Positions 1-11,700 of a DNA stretch of 64,000 bases are shown here, piece after piece (the stretch's first letter is position 1; each line of letters starts with the position of its first letter). Made by a program: the position numbers and the translations under genes. The notes under the pieces were generated by a model. That model made no database searches. It saw only the letters and a list, made by a program, of their open reading frames with translations, and had not been told where the DNA came from. The stretch covers positions 26,231,951 through 26,295,950 of the forward strand of contig NC_031502.1 in NCBI RefSeq assembly GCF_000237925.1, in the 5' to 3' direction. The DNA comes from Schistosoma mansoni. Taxonomy: Eukaryota > Platyhelminthes > Trematoda > Strigeidida > Schistosomatidae.

Positions 1-1430
1 GCAGTTCATAAACACAATATAGTTTAGGTAACATCGAAAGGACGTCCAGTACCTAACACATAGTCAAACTTACAAGAAAAACACTACCAATTCACAAAAC
101 CTTTATTCGGGAACAGCTTAGGACCATCAAACCTCAAATTCTTTCAGAGAGTTGAAAGGCGGAGGTCACACAGCTCTCCAAAGTCGCTGAGGTTATGTAT
201 CAAAGATTGAAGTAAACTTAGCGTTAAACAGAAGCTCTAGAAAGTTAAAACAGATATTCTTACTAGATAAATATTGTGCTCCTCGCTTTCTGACTGTTTC
301 ATCCTACGTTAGTTAGAATCTCGATAAAACTACCTACTACAAGCGAAGGTTTTGAGAAGTGCGCGTAAAAGTCGGACTAATACTAGCGCATAGCCATGAA
401 CAAAAACGGATAATAATGACTTTCTGTTAACACGCTAACTTTCTAGACCACTTTAACTTGCTACAGCATACATAGAAGTGAATAAAACCATACTTACCAT
501 CATGTAAGGCACCGAATTTATGCTAGTAGCCAATCGTCCCAGTAATCTGACTTTCAATACAATGTCAAACAATATTATCAAGTAGAGTAAACCTCTAGAA
601 TCTGAAACCTTAAGCCTCAAACCTGAGCCGTATTTTAATTGATTAAATGCGTTTTTGGGAGGCTGCAGATGCGTTGACCCCGACTATAGGTGTCACGGCA
701 AAATAATCTCCAAATCAAATGGTTCAATGGATGCTATGTGAAGTGATACGTCTCATTTGTTTTAATGAGCTGAAAAAGCGAAGGATGTACATCAAAGCAT
801 CGAAGACAATTGTGTGCTTTACTATATTTGTTACCTAATGTATTCATTCTCACTTTTGATAGCCTAAAGTATCCTAAACACCCCTTGCTATTCATTTTCA
901 GCACTCGATTTGGGGAAGAACACCTTAGGTTTTAGTTTCCATACAGTAAGTTTAATCGAATAATAAGTTTCAGTACTTAAGAGTTATCATCTTTTGATAT
1001 CGGATGCCCTCTTATTCCTTTTCATAGTCATTCCTAATCACTTGTGTATGTAATGAACATCATATACATATCTATTTAAGCGAACATGCTAGAATAGCCT
1101 AGCTTTCCTTTTTAGCAAGTGAGGTCATAACAAATAATGGATATAGCAAGAGTAGTCCATAAGGATTTGAAAGGAAATTGAAATTCATTAGAAGGTTCTC
1201 ATGACAACTGGAGATCAATGAGTGATACGGAGTAATAGCTGAATTTAACTACCAACGACTGTGGCGATAAATGCATCCTCAGAATAGAAAGTTCTGTAAG
1301 TCTTTCAAATTGATCCTCACCCCATTCGTTTCACTGAGAAAGCCCTGGCCGAAGCGCTGTCGCACATTCTCACCGGATAACCATCGGGCATGCCATGCGG
1401 CGCATTTCTCTCAGCAACTAGCCAGATTGG
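1..1430. other. intergenic, no gene seen
   Basis: AT-rich sequence with stops in all frames and no recognisable coding, RNA or transposon signal. A short GC-richer patch at about 1340-1420 directly precedes the tandem repeat and shares the phrase ACTAGCCAGATT with it, so it may be the worn edge of an earlier unit. Confidence 0.6.
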
Positions 1431-2120
1431 TACTGTAGCTATAAATAATTCCCCAAAATCAATAGCTCTTTAGGTGTTCGACATTGGATGCCGACCACGT
1501 TGTTTTAAGAGGACTTGTTTAACTGAAGGCTTTCAGTCATGCATCCGCACCAGATCATGTTAGGACCCAGCGTGGGAAACAGCTCCTACGTTCACTAGCC
1601 AGATTAGAGCAACCGCTTCTCTATATATTGATAACGTATCGAATATATCTTTCCAACCTCTTCGCATCTGACTTCTGATTTTAATCAAGTGGGGGACGCT
1701 TCGAATATAGAAGGTGTTACTGGTTAATAGTTGTCAAACTAGAATACTGGTCGTATTTTCAGTACAAACACATTTTGACATAAAGTATTGTAGCTGTAAA
1801 TAATTCCCCAAAATCAATAGCTCATTAAGTGTTCGACATTGGATGCTGACCACGTTGTTTAAGTGGACTTTAACTGAAGGCTTTCGGTCATGCATCCGTA
1901 CCAGATCACGTTGCAACTCGGCGTGGGACACAGATCCTACATTTCAATAGTCAGCTAAGAACGAACGCCTCTCCATATATTGGTAACGTATCAAATATAT
2001 TTTTCCTACCTCTTCTCGTCTGACTTCTGATTTCTATTTGGCCAAAAGGGGTTCCGATTATAGAAGGTGCTACTGGTAGCTAATTGTAAAGTTAGAATAC
2101 TAGTCGTATCCTCAGTATAC
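1431..2120. repeat. tandem duplication of a ~355-bp unit
   Basis: Two head-to-tail copies of about 355 bp, 1431-1785 and 1786-2120. Both run through the same landmarks in order: TAATTCCCCAAAATCAATAGC, GTTCGACATTGGATGC, GACCACGTTGTTT, CTGAAGGCTTTC, TCATGCATCCG, TCTGACTTCTGATTT and a final GAATACT(G/A)GTCGTAT. They differ by scattered substitutions and small indels, so the duplication is not very recent. A weaker partial third unit can be traced at about 2125-2195. No long ORF is conserved between the copies. It could be a low-copy satellite or a duplicated piece of an unrecognised transposon. Confidence 0.8.
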
Positions 2121-2195
2121 CTTCGGAATATGTATTCGCGCTCCCTAATTCCTGACTTCTAGCCTGACTGAGTTAAGGACCCTTCGATTACAAAA

Positions 2196-3555
2196 CTGTT
2201 AAGGACGAAAGTGATTCCAAACCATGAATATCCATGATATTTTTATGACAATGAAATAGTTACTTAGGTACTGCCTTGTGTATCATGTGTAAAAGGTTTG
2301 CAGAACTCAATCAAGACCTTCATAATCAGAAAGTAGAAACAAGGAAAGAAAATCAAGTGTATAACAAAGTCCGTCTATTATGTTTACACTTTCTGACGAA
2401 TTATTGAGACAGATATTTGACATAACTGTTAGTATCATGTTTTTTTATTTTTCCTTAATTTTAGAGTAATCGAGAATGGTTTCCACATCCAGTTCTATCG
2501 ATATTATCAAACCTGCCAAACTCCTACAAACTTAATACCAGAGTAACGCAGAAATCAGTCTTTTGTTTATTAGGGAGATAATACTAGTCTGGAGGAGATG
2601 AGCGAGGATTGGAACTGTAAAATAGTAATCGAGGGGATGACAAGAGTGCCTCATGTAAGGATTAAGAACTTGAGAAGTGAATTATATGAATGACCGTAAC
2701 CCTTCAATTAAAATAACTCCTGGGAGGTTTCCGAATCTGTATTATTATCGAACGCCTATAGACGTATGAATTTGACGACTTGATTACTATTACAAGTAGG
2801 AGTTGAACAAGTTTTTTGTACTCCTTATCATTTATTAGGGGCAACCATGAAATTTAAGAGCTTCAGAATATCTCTCTGTTCTGGTCCTTGCTCCGGAATA
2901 ATGTTCATTTATATTTACAATCCCTCTTAGAACTGAATAGCTGGTTCCTCTGAAGTCTTAATTAGGTAAAATAATTGAAGGAGGTCAGATCTGTTTCTCA
3001 ACTAAGCGGCTGAAAAACTTGACTAAGAAGTGAGTACAACATATTGAAATATATCACGTGAAATAGTTACGAGATATATGAAACTGTTTTTATTCTGATG
3101 AAGCAATATCCGCTAAATTTGGAGCTTTCAATTCACGACCGTCGCACTTCTAATTTATGTGCCTTCGAAACGTTTCGTTTCACATACCGTTAATTTCTCA
3201 ATCAGATATAAGCATCTTTTCAATTTTTAAAATCGAACACATATGCTTAACGCATTTTCTACTCATAAAACAAATGTGTAAGCTAATTAGGGACAAATAC
3301 GTAAAGGCAGGAAGCAACAAGAACACATGTATATGTTGTCATTCCAATCGATTCATTCCATGGTACATTCGCATTTTCAGAAGACCGATTGACCCGTCTA
3401 AGTCGTTCACATTAACTTGTGAAGTAACAATGCATTTACAGTATAATTAAATATTTTTTTAAAGTCGCCGTGACATTATAGTCCGATTTGAGTCATTAGT
3501 TGAGTCATTTTCAATCACAGACCTTGGAAAATTAGTATCATTTCGTCATGCCTTA
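2196..3555. other. intergenic, no gene seen
   Basis: No supported gene. A 97-codon open frame at 3157-3450 on the plus strand has no recognisable domain and flatworm-intergenic composition. It is treated as chance. Confidence 0.5.
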
Positions 3556-4780
3556 CTCCGAGATACTAAAAAACTCGACGGACACAGGACAACTTTCAAC
3601 AACAGATTCCAAGCCCTACAAGATCTATTCAAGAGAGAAAAAACTACTATGTAGAACAACTGAGAAGGGATCAAAGCAGAATTAACCACAACGTGTCAGG
3701 AGGTTCTGAGCCGAAAGAAGAAGCATCATCACAGGGAATGGATCTCTATCGAAATCCTAGGCAAGATTCAGGGAAGGAAGAACAAGGAGATAGTTAACAA
3801 CAGCTGAACAAGAACAGAGAAGGTCAAAACACAAGCTGAATATACAGAGGCAGACAAGCAACTGAAGCGGAGCACTAGAGCCGACAAGCAAAAATATGTG
3901 GAAGACCTAGCAACGATAGAAGAAAAACCTGCAAGAGAAGGAAATATCAGACAACTATATGACACAACGAAAAAACTGACATGGAAATATAGTAAATCAG
4001 AGAAACCGGTCAAGGACAAAGAGGGAAAGCCAACCACCGAGATTCAAGAACAGAGGAACAGATGGGTGGAATACTTCGAGGAACTCCTAAATAGACCATC
4101 TCCACTGAACACAACGGACGTCGAAGCAACACATACAGACCTCCCTATCAATATCACTCCACCGATGACCGAAGAACTCAGGGTGGTTATTGGAAAAATT
4201 AAGAGCTGGAAAGCAGTGGGACCTGACAATATACCAGCTGAGGCGCCGAAGTCAGATATAGAAGCAACTGCAATCATGTTTCATGTTCTATTGGGAGGAG
4301 GAACAAGTGCCGACAGACTGGGAGGAAGGACACCTCATCAAAATACCGAAGAAAGGAAATCTGGGCAGATGTGAGAATTACAGAGGCATCACACTGTTGT
4401 CAGTACGGGTAAAGTTTTTAATAGTGTTGCTGAACTGGATGAAAGACGCAGTAGACGTCCAACTTTGAGATCGACAGACTAGACTCCGCAAGGATTGGTC
4501 GTTCACAAACTCAATGGCGACATTACAGATCATCATTTAACAATCAGTTGAGTAAACATCGTCACTAAATGTAAACTTAAGTGACTATAAGAAAGCGTTT
4601 GACAGCGTGGATGAAAGAATTTGCGGAACCTTCTTCGACATTATGGTGTATCTGAGAATAAACAACTGAAATCTTAATAGGCCTGCATATCTCCTGGAAA
4701 GTAGGTGTGTTTAATCTAGTTGGACGAAAGGCCTGTAGCCTAAGTCTTACTTTTGAATCGGTGCTTGACATGAGCCTTAA
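3556..4780 (+). mobile_element. RTE-like LINE fragment, family A (SR2/SjR2-type), decayed
   Basis: Plus-strand remains of a non-LTR retrotransposon. The reading runs from a linker rich in charged residues (about 3600-3890) into the region before the reverse transcriptase, with EGNIRQLYDTTKKL, RWVEYFEELLNRPSPLN and a degraded GPDNIPAEA block. It continues through NYRGITLLS (about 4375-4400) to the catalytic-domain start KKAFDSVDERI (about 4585-4620). Several frameshifts and stops break it. The same blocks occur in the minus-strand copy at 32.6-33.3 kb (EGNIRQLYDTTKKL is identical), so both belong to one family. The endonuclease part and the active-site half of the RT are missing. The assignment to the schistosome SR2/SjR2-type RTE lineage rests on recalled motif similarity. 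Confidence 0.85.
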
Positions 4781-6117
4781 TGTTGTGGTGAAAGGTTACG
4801 TTGCCGAGTATATAGAACAGCTGAAATATTACGGTTTATAAGGGGGAAAGGAGTATGGAAATGATGCACCTTAGTCAGGGCCGTTAAGTCCAAGTGATTA
4901 CTCTACTTTGGCTACACTTGATGGTGTCGATATCTCGTGATCTGTTAAACGTTTGATGACCTTTCATCTAATATGGCCAAGACAAAAAGTTCCTGGACCA
5001 TTCGTCTGTGGCCCAGAGATATTTTGCTGATCCTGTGGACTAACCTCGTCCCTGGAGCTGAGCTTGACACATGTAATGGTTGTATATGTCTAGGTAGTTA
5101 GCATCTAGCATCCGCACTACAGGTTTAGCATCATATTTTAAAAGAATCCATGTGGGTGGCTACTTATAGCCCTCGAGATAACATGTGACATCTATGAACC
5201 CTAAGCACCTCGAATTCCATCGAACAATTCCTAATTTCAGCAACATTGTTGGTACAAATATTATTCCTTAATGCTGAGCATTCATACATTACAAGAATAA
5301 TGTGTCCGCTCTCCCCATTTTGCCGAACGTTGTAGTAACAGTTCCATCCATAGCAGATTGTAATGTTTTGAGGAGACTTTGGTCCCAGACATAATAACAA
5401 GTGTATCCGGGGGTAGCAAATCAATGTTTGCGGCCCACTTCACTCAAGTGAGTGATTACCGCGTTTACAGCAAGAAATGGGTTATTGTATGTCACTGGTA
5501 GTGTAGAGACCCCTACGCAGCTAAATACGTTTACCCGTGCTTGGACTGTTAAGTCAACATTCAATAAAGTCGTAAAAAAACGCTTGGGAACTCTTGGAGG
5601 AAGAATTGGAGGCAACAAGGGCATAATGTTTGCCAATAAGTGGGCCACAAAATCCCGCAAGAATTCTCAATCAGGAATCGGCCAGGACCTTTACAAGTGA
5701 TTGGTCTTCAAGTAGTAATCAACACAATGTTTGTAAGTTCTTTCTTTATGTTGAATGATTTTCTCAGTCAAACCGCACTGTGATCACTAGTCAAACTGAT
5801 TCAATATTGCTTGCTTTATGTTGGAATGCTAGGTAGTTAGGGATAGCCGACCAGAAGCTCTGGAACAAACTTCCGTGCCAGTTGAAACTCTTCACCCAGG
5901 TGTTCATATTAACACGAGAATAATACTCTTTTTGGTCACCGCCTTAAATCCCACTATAATGCAGGCGATGCCAATTTACGTGGGGTGATGGCCACATTGA
6001 GACTTAATAGATTGAATCCAATCAGTACTAGGAAGAGCTTTGACCCATAGAAATGGTCACCACTAAAAGATCAACCAGTAGAATATATTTTTCAGTCAGA
6101 TAAGAAATCAGTCACTG
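4781..6117. other. intergenic, no gene seen
   Basis: Overlapping open frames exist on both strands at 5164-5660 (minus) and 5452-5700 (plus, 82 codons), but none shows a domain, signal peptide or splice context. Possibly decayed transposon sequence of a family I do not recognise. Confidence 0.4.
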
Positions 6118-6260
6118 CCCAGATAGATCAATGGTAAAGTCTCTGACTGTGAAACTGAGAGACATGGGATGCTGTCCGCCAGAGAACAAAAGCCCTATTT
6201 ATACTGCAGATACACCTCGCTGATGGGAGCTTAACTACACGGAGGGCAGACCCAGAGATT
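6118..6260 (+). mobile_element. tRNA-derived SINE remnant (Sm-alpha-like), degenerate
   Basis: A tRNA-like head (AGATCAATGGTAAAGTCTCT, then CTGACTGTGAAACTGAGAG) has the spacing of an A-box region and anticodon arm. A worn B-box region follows. About 50 bases on lies GCTGATGGGAG, where Sm-alpha elements carry the hammerhead core CTGATGAG. Both parts have decayed, so this is a tentative call. Confidence 0.35.
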
Positions 6261-7330
6261 CTTGTCGATCACTTCTAAAAACCACCTCACATGTCAAAAT
6301 TTGAGAGTGGACGAAATGACAAAAAAAATACTAATGAATTAGTTACCATACTACAATATTATTCACTTGTTGGAAAATAGATGGAGAGCACCTTAAACCA
6401 GATGATTGATAGGTGTATTTTAATAAACCCAAAGGGGTGTTGACAGTTGTTAAAACTGACAGACATTGATCTAAAGGTATACGGATCTAAGCATATTTCA
6501 TATAAACGTCAAAGAACACTTAAGAGCCGCAAAATGTATTGATGATATCTTTAGCTTCAACCACGATGCATATTTGCTTCAACAATCACGAATATAATGC
6601 TAATTTGTAAGCACCACATCTTCTAAGGATGTGACTATCAGACCTTACAAATGTGACAACAGGAATACCTTATGTTGAAGGTTGGACTGATTCAACTATT
6701 ATTTTCTTATATAATTTATCCAGTGCTTTGTACACTGGTTTTGAAAAAAAACACAAGGGAATTTTTATTATAAGGATAACTGGGTCACTGTGAAAAGTGA
6801 AGATAGTGGAACTGTATCTGGCATGCTAACTACGACTGTCCAATCAATAATCTAGTAGTCATAAATGGACCAGAATTCAATCTACAAAAAAATCAGTGAG
6901 AACGCTCAAGATTATTGTATTGCCTGGTTCGAAATAGACACTCAAACATATGCAAAGTAATTATTACTACATAAAAACATCATTGTCACCATGTACTTAA
7001 AGTTCGTCATCCCTCAGTGACACTCAGCATATGCAACTATCAAATGTTTACGTAAATCATCAGAAGCTTCTTTGAAGACCAGTGCAAAACATCCATTTTA
7101 GGCATCTCCAAATTATTGGATTCATCACTGACAGTCTAGCTTTACTCACCAGAAACACGGAAGAGACGAATTATTTACTCTTACACCTACTTGGTATTTT
7201 ATAACATTTCTAGCAATCCTCAATATTAAGAGTTCAATAATTCATATTACAACATTATAATTTACATATTTCACACGTAATAATGGATCGTAAATTGTTC
7301 GAATTGACGGTTAAATTGAGAAGTAACTCA

Positions 7331-7332
<2 letters not shown>
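6261..7332. other. intergenic, no gene seen
   Basis: AT-rich sequence, stops in all frames, nothing recognised. Confidence 0.5.

Positions 7333-7369
<37 letters not shown>
7333..7369. repeat. (AT)n microsatellite
   Basis: An uninterrupted run of about 18 AT dinucleotides. A second, longer AT run lies near 14.7 kb. Confidence 0.95.
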
Positions 7370-7371
<2 letters not shown>

Positions 7372-7959
7372 TTTTCCATCAAATTTCGTACATTCTTGCT
7401 GATGAATGTGAGACGAGAGGTGACATTGTCATTTTTTTAATGCTTTTTCTGTTGATATACAGAATTTTAAATCGTCTCATGTTATATTCAAACACGTCAC
7501 TATTTGAACTTATACGTAGTCTTTTAATAACCGCTTGCATCTCAATGCCACTAAGATGCTTCAAAGTAGTAAAATCAGTAGTGATAGTCGTAGTAGTATG
7601 GAGTAATATATGAAATAGTTAATTTCTAGACCTGACTAGTACGTACTCTGATAGTCACGACTGTAGGAGGACTAAAGATAAAGAACACAGTACACACACC
7701 TGAAAGTGTTACATTGAATTTGGGGTTGCCCAGTTAGGTATTTTGATAATTAGAAGTAGTTAAATTAATATTCTAGCTAAGAATACCCTAAATAAACCAA
7801 TTTGAGAGATACAAAACTCGATGAGAACAACCAAACACATTATATTTGGAATTTGTAATAAGAGCGGAATGCTGTACAAAGAAATCTGTATCGCAAACGA
7901 ATATCATAGGTATGCAAAATCAGTTGTGGTGTATATTACTTATGTCGATATAAGTAGTA

Positions 7960-8706
7960 AGTCAGTCAGTCAGCTACAACGTAGGACCAGGCATACATAT
8001 GCATCGGTCCAAGTTGCCATACCTCGTTAGCACAACAAGATGAAAACCGAATTCTTAGTAGGTAATTTAGTGGTGTTAATATATAAAAGAAAAATTTGTA
8101 TACAAGGATATAGTACAGGAAGAAAGACAGATATGAAACAATTTTAATCTCAAGGTTTAAGGGAAGATAAAGAGTGTATACACCTGCGCCATTGTGATCG
8201 ATTCTGAGCCATGTCATCCAGAGTCTCCAACCATTGGTTACGATAATCGCGCGGACCCCAACCAAGTAGTCTGCATCTGCCAACATGGCTCAGACTAGAA
8301 GTTAGTGACTTCAAGCACTGATGCCACGTCTTGGTTTGGCCGCCCCTAACTTTCTTCCATCCATCGCCAATACTAGTCAGCATTGCGTGCCGTGGTAATC
8401 AGTGTTCAGGCATACGTAACACGTGGCCTAACCATCTCAGTCGATGAAGATTCATCACCTCATCAACTCATTTACCATCATTTCCTAATACCCTGAATCT
8501 AACCTCACTATAACTTACCCGTTGATCCCAGCAGATGTGAGCAATATTTCTAAGGCATCTGTGGTCAAATACTAGTAACTTACGAGTATCTTCTACTCTT
8601 AATGGCCACGTTTCGCAGCCGTAAAGTAGAACAGAGCGAACTGCTGTGCAGTATACTCGTCCCTTACTTGATAGACGGATATCTCGTCTTCGCCATAGGT
8701 GACGTA
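7960..8706 (-). mobile_element. RTE-like LINE 3' end, family B, 5'-truncated
   Basis: Minus-strand 3' end of the same LINE family seen nearly complete at 50.7-54.3 kb. The coding end reads through motifs such as MLTSIGDGWKKVRGGQTKTW, SHVGRCRLLGWGPRDYRNQW and RSQWRRCIHSLSSL, and stops near 8150. A short 3' UTR and a terminal CTGA-type simple repeat (plus-strand GTCAGTCAGTCAGC at about 7962) follow. Matching to the 51-kb copy ends abruptly near 8706, as expected for 5' truncation during target-primed reverse transcription. The RW(L)GH-type zone is shifted out of frame. No clear target-site duplication was found. Confidence 0.88.
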
Positions 8707-8929
8707 AGTTGGCAAAAGCCAGTCAGATGTGGAATACCTGGGAGGTGAATGGTTGGAGAGATTGGACTGAAGAGAACCGAAAGGGAAATAGAAAGGAATT
8801 GAAAAAAAACAGAGCTGGTAAAATCGTGATGGATGTAAACGACAACTGATGGAAGACGTGCAATGAAGTATTTAATATATGGTTTACACAATTTATCAAG
8901 ACACTGCTATTTCGCATTAAATGAACAGA

Positions 8930-9150
8930 ATTATCTACCCCACCTGAGTTCTCGCTCATGACACAGTAATTATAAAAAGAGATGATGGTGGCTACCAGAG
9001 GAATCCAGGATGCACATCTCGTCCTATTTGGGACTCATCAGATGGGTGTACCTGCACCCCAGAGTTGATGTTCACCCCGGAACTCAGACCTGGTACCTTT
9101 CTGTTTAAACGCCATTGCGTTATCCACTTAGCTACTGAGTTCAAACAACT
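8930..9150 (-). mobile_element. tRNA-derived SINE (Sm-alpha type) with hammerhead
   Basis: Read on the minus strand, a tRNA-like head comes first. It has an A-box-like TAGCTAAGTGGATAACG (about 9119-9135) and a B-box-like GGTCTGAGTTCC. A hammerhead-ribozyme body (9003-9060) follows, then an AT-rich tail. This order, RNA polymerase III promoter then hammerhead, is the known architecture of schistosome Sm-alpha retroposons. The head is mutated relative to a functional tRNA promoter. Confidence 0.75.
9003..9060 (-). ncRNA. hammerhead ribozyme (Sm-alpha type), one core change
   Basis: On the minus strand the conserved CTGATGA box (9035-9041) leads into stem II, GTCC-CAAATA-GGAC. The second core box follows, but reads CGAGA where the conserved core has CGAAA. 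Downstream is the stem III/cleavage-site segment ending ATC, then CTGGATTCC, the stem I strand typical of the schistosome ribozyme. The A-to-G change in the core should weaken or abolish cleavage. No nearby host gene suggests exaptation. Confidence 0.75.
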
Positions 9151-9194
9151 ACTGGCTTGTGCAATGGGATGTAATGTAAACTCATTTTATGTTA

Positions 9195-9395
9195 ATTTAT
9201 TAGTTGAGTTCATGAGTTAATCAAAGCTGGATCACCATGAGAAATCTGGAAGCAGTGGACGGCCGTTTCGTCCTAGTATGGGACTCCTCAGAAGTGCGCA
9301 TCCACAGTCCCGCTCGCGAGATTCAATCCCAGAACCTTCGGGTCGCGCGTGAGCGCTTAACCTTTAGACCACCGAGCCGGCATCCAACGGTGTTA
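9195..9395 (-). mobile_element. tRNA-derived SINE (Sm-alpha type), second copy
   Basis: A better preserved neighbour of the previous SINE, in the same orientation. On the minus strand it starts with GCCGGCTCGGTGGTCTAAAG, which holds a good A box (TGGTCTAAAGG, 9361-9371). The B-box region GGGATTGAATCTC (about 9318-9330) is next, then a hammerhead-like body (9243-9300) and a tail beginning CTTCCAGATTTCTCATGG. The tail also follows the hammerhead of the copy at 58.7 kb. The two SINEs at 9 kb are about 45 bp apart and are diverged, so they are independent insertions or an old tandem. Confidence 0.8.
9243..9300 (-). ncRNA. hammerhead ribozyme remnant
   Basis: Minus-strand order is CTGAGGA (9285-9291; the consensus is CTGATGA), stem II GTCC-CATACTA-GGAC, intact CGAAAC (9265-9270), then GGCCGTC cleavage segment and CACTGCTTCCAG. 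The second core box is intact and the first carries a T-to-G change, the reverse of the situation at 9003-9060. Probably inactive. Confidence 0.7.
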
Positions 9396-11627
9396 ATGTC
9401 TAACTTCATTTTGTTTTGTTTGTTTAAATCTTCCCATCTATGTTCAGGATTGCAATCGATCAGTCTCTTATTGGCATATGTGTATCCTATGTGGATTGCC
9501 TCGAAATTGCCTTAAGTCACAAGCATTATTTTGTGCAAATACTACAGATATTCAAAGTTTCACAGATCATTACAGTTCGATTGGTGTAATTTGTAACAAT
9601 TGCTAACTCATCTTTGAGTCGTTGCAATCCTGAGATCGAACCGACAATATTGGGAAAATAAGGTTAACTGACGAAAATCGTTTGTTTCAAAGCTATCACT
9701 TTGTAGATGAAAGTTACATGATCAATAATACTTAATTTTTTCGCTAAATTATTTTGTAAACAGAGCTGCAGTTCTTTCGAAGTAAATTTTGGCGACACAT
9801 TACTTATCAATCTATCTAATTATTTACCTACACTAACTGACTCGTAAAAAAACTAGATTTTTAAAAGTAATATGTTGAGATCATATTACGTCGAATCAGT
9901 AATGAACAGACTAAATGTTAGGCTTCCCCACCAGTACACTAACCTTTTACTGGACGTTCTTCACTTTTCACTGAAATCGTTTCCATAGAAAAGTAAACAA
10001 ATATTATCTATGGAAGTCATTCCTAAACAGGAAGCAAAATGGTATTCATCCTGATTTTGTCATTTTTGGGATAATTAGTGATTCAGGTAAGTATGACTCG
10101 AATTAGTGAGGATACGGGATCAGTTCGGCATACTTCAGTTTACAGAGGGACAATATATAAAGTAGATAATTACTGAAACAATAAGACGAGGTGAATTCAC
10201 CAACTAGTCTCTAAAAGTTCATAAATAAGTGGTTGGACAATCTATGGCAATAGCAGGTATCCGAACTACACAAATCATAACAGTTATATTTATCTGATCT
10301 TTGTTAAAACAATAATCCTTTAAACTGAACGATAGTTTCATTTTCTTTGTCAAAATTTCTTTCCAATCGTTACTCAGGTACTCAAGTTAACTGGTCTAAA
10401 GCATCGCTAATGTAGCACAGCCACTATTCAACCAAGGTAAGATTTCGCTTTTGAGATTATTTGCTTTTGTCTCAAAATACCGTGATCGGTTACAGAAGTG
10501 CGATTCAGTCGTAGAAAGGACTGGATACCATTGTATGCACAGGTGATGTATATATTGAGTATAAACATAAATCGTGTACCTATTGATTGCAATTTTAAGT
10601 CAGTTTTTAACACTAAATTGTCGGGGTCACTTACTTAGAATCTACTGGATATTAGATTTCGTAAGATTAATAATACCATGATGACATTACGTCTGTTCAC
10701 TTCGTTCATTATCAAGGGTTCACAAGCACACAAATTTCTTCTGACGCGCTCATTCTTTAAGATTCTGGAAACGACTGTCATTTACGAGACTTTCAATACT
10801 GTTGGACTCTAGGTGATTAAAATTATACAAGGAGTTGTTGGAAAAAAATTTAGTAAAGCTAATTAATATTTGTTAAGTAGCCAAAGCAATGATGAAAATA
10901 CAAGGACAGTCAACAATCACAATAAATTATTCATTTTATTTATTTCTATCATTAAAGTGACCAATTTTATCCAAATTTAAACGGTCACTAATTCGACTCA
11001 ATCCGAAACTAGTATGGACACTATTTACTTATCAATCAATGAAATTTTTACTTTTATTATATTGCTGTCCCTCACAAAAGTTTATTGACTTCATGCACTA
11101 TTACATTTATATGTATAAAAGTTTTACTTTACTTTTGGTTGACTATATCAACTATTTATTCTGATAAAAATGATATTAATTTACGTCTTAGAAACATAAA
11201 GTATTAAAGACCAAGTTTTACTTTATTAGACTGTGATCACACCCTGATCCAAACACAACGATTTTGTGGAATGTACTTATAAAAGATGTCTATAGGTAAA
11301 ATAAATCCTACATTATAAATGTGTACTTGTACAAAAAACTCAACAATTTATACGTTGATCATCAATGTAGATGGTCTGTGTCGAATGAGGTCTACTCAAG
11401 TTAGATAGAGATGACGTGACCAACTAGCTAACGTCGAAGTCATACCTCACGGTTAGCACCCAACGTGGATTACCCTTTCTTAGTATTCGGGTACTATGGC
11501 TACTTTGATGATCGCACAAACTAGGTAATAAAATCCTGTTAAATCATGTGTTAAATAATAAATACTGGTCATGTTTTGAACAGTTCAGAATTCCATTTAT
11601 CTTAAATGTATCCTATGATGATGTCGA
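9396..11627. other. intergenic, no gene seen
   Basis: AT-rich DNA without supported genes. Nothing in the reading frames here resembles a domain. Confidence 0.5.
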
Positions 11628-11700
11628 CATTAAGACTCGATCCCAATACACATTGCTTCATACGCGAGTTATCCACTTGATCACTAGATCACCTTGTATG
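11628..11700 (-). mobile_element. tRNA-like SINE head, minus strand
   Basis: The minus strand reads GGTGATCTAGTGATCAAGTG, then GATAACTCGCGTATGAAGC and finally ATTGGGATCGAGTC. This is the layout of an A box, anticodon arm and B box (GGGATCGAGTC) in a tRNA-derived SINE. No hammerhead body follows within about 100 bases, so it is a truncated copy or a different subfamily. Confidence 0.45.

Noticed and set aside
3157-3450. 97-codon plus-strand frame
   Set aside because: Composition like the AT-rich surroundings, no homologue, no signal peptide or exon context.
5452-5700. 82-codon plus-strand frame rich in Lys/Gly
   Set aside because: No domain, no splice signals, and an overlapping minus-strand frame of similar length; indistinguishable from chance.
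7333-7369. AT repeat as a possible replication origin
   Set aside because: A simple dinucleotide repeat in an AT-rich eukaryotic intergenic region; nothing else supports an origin.
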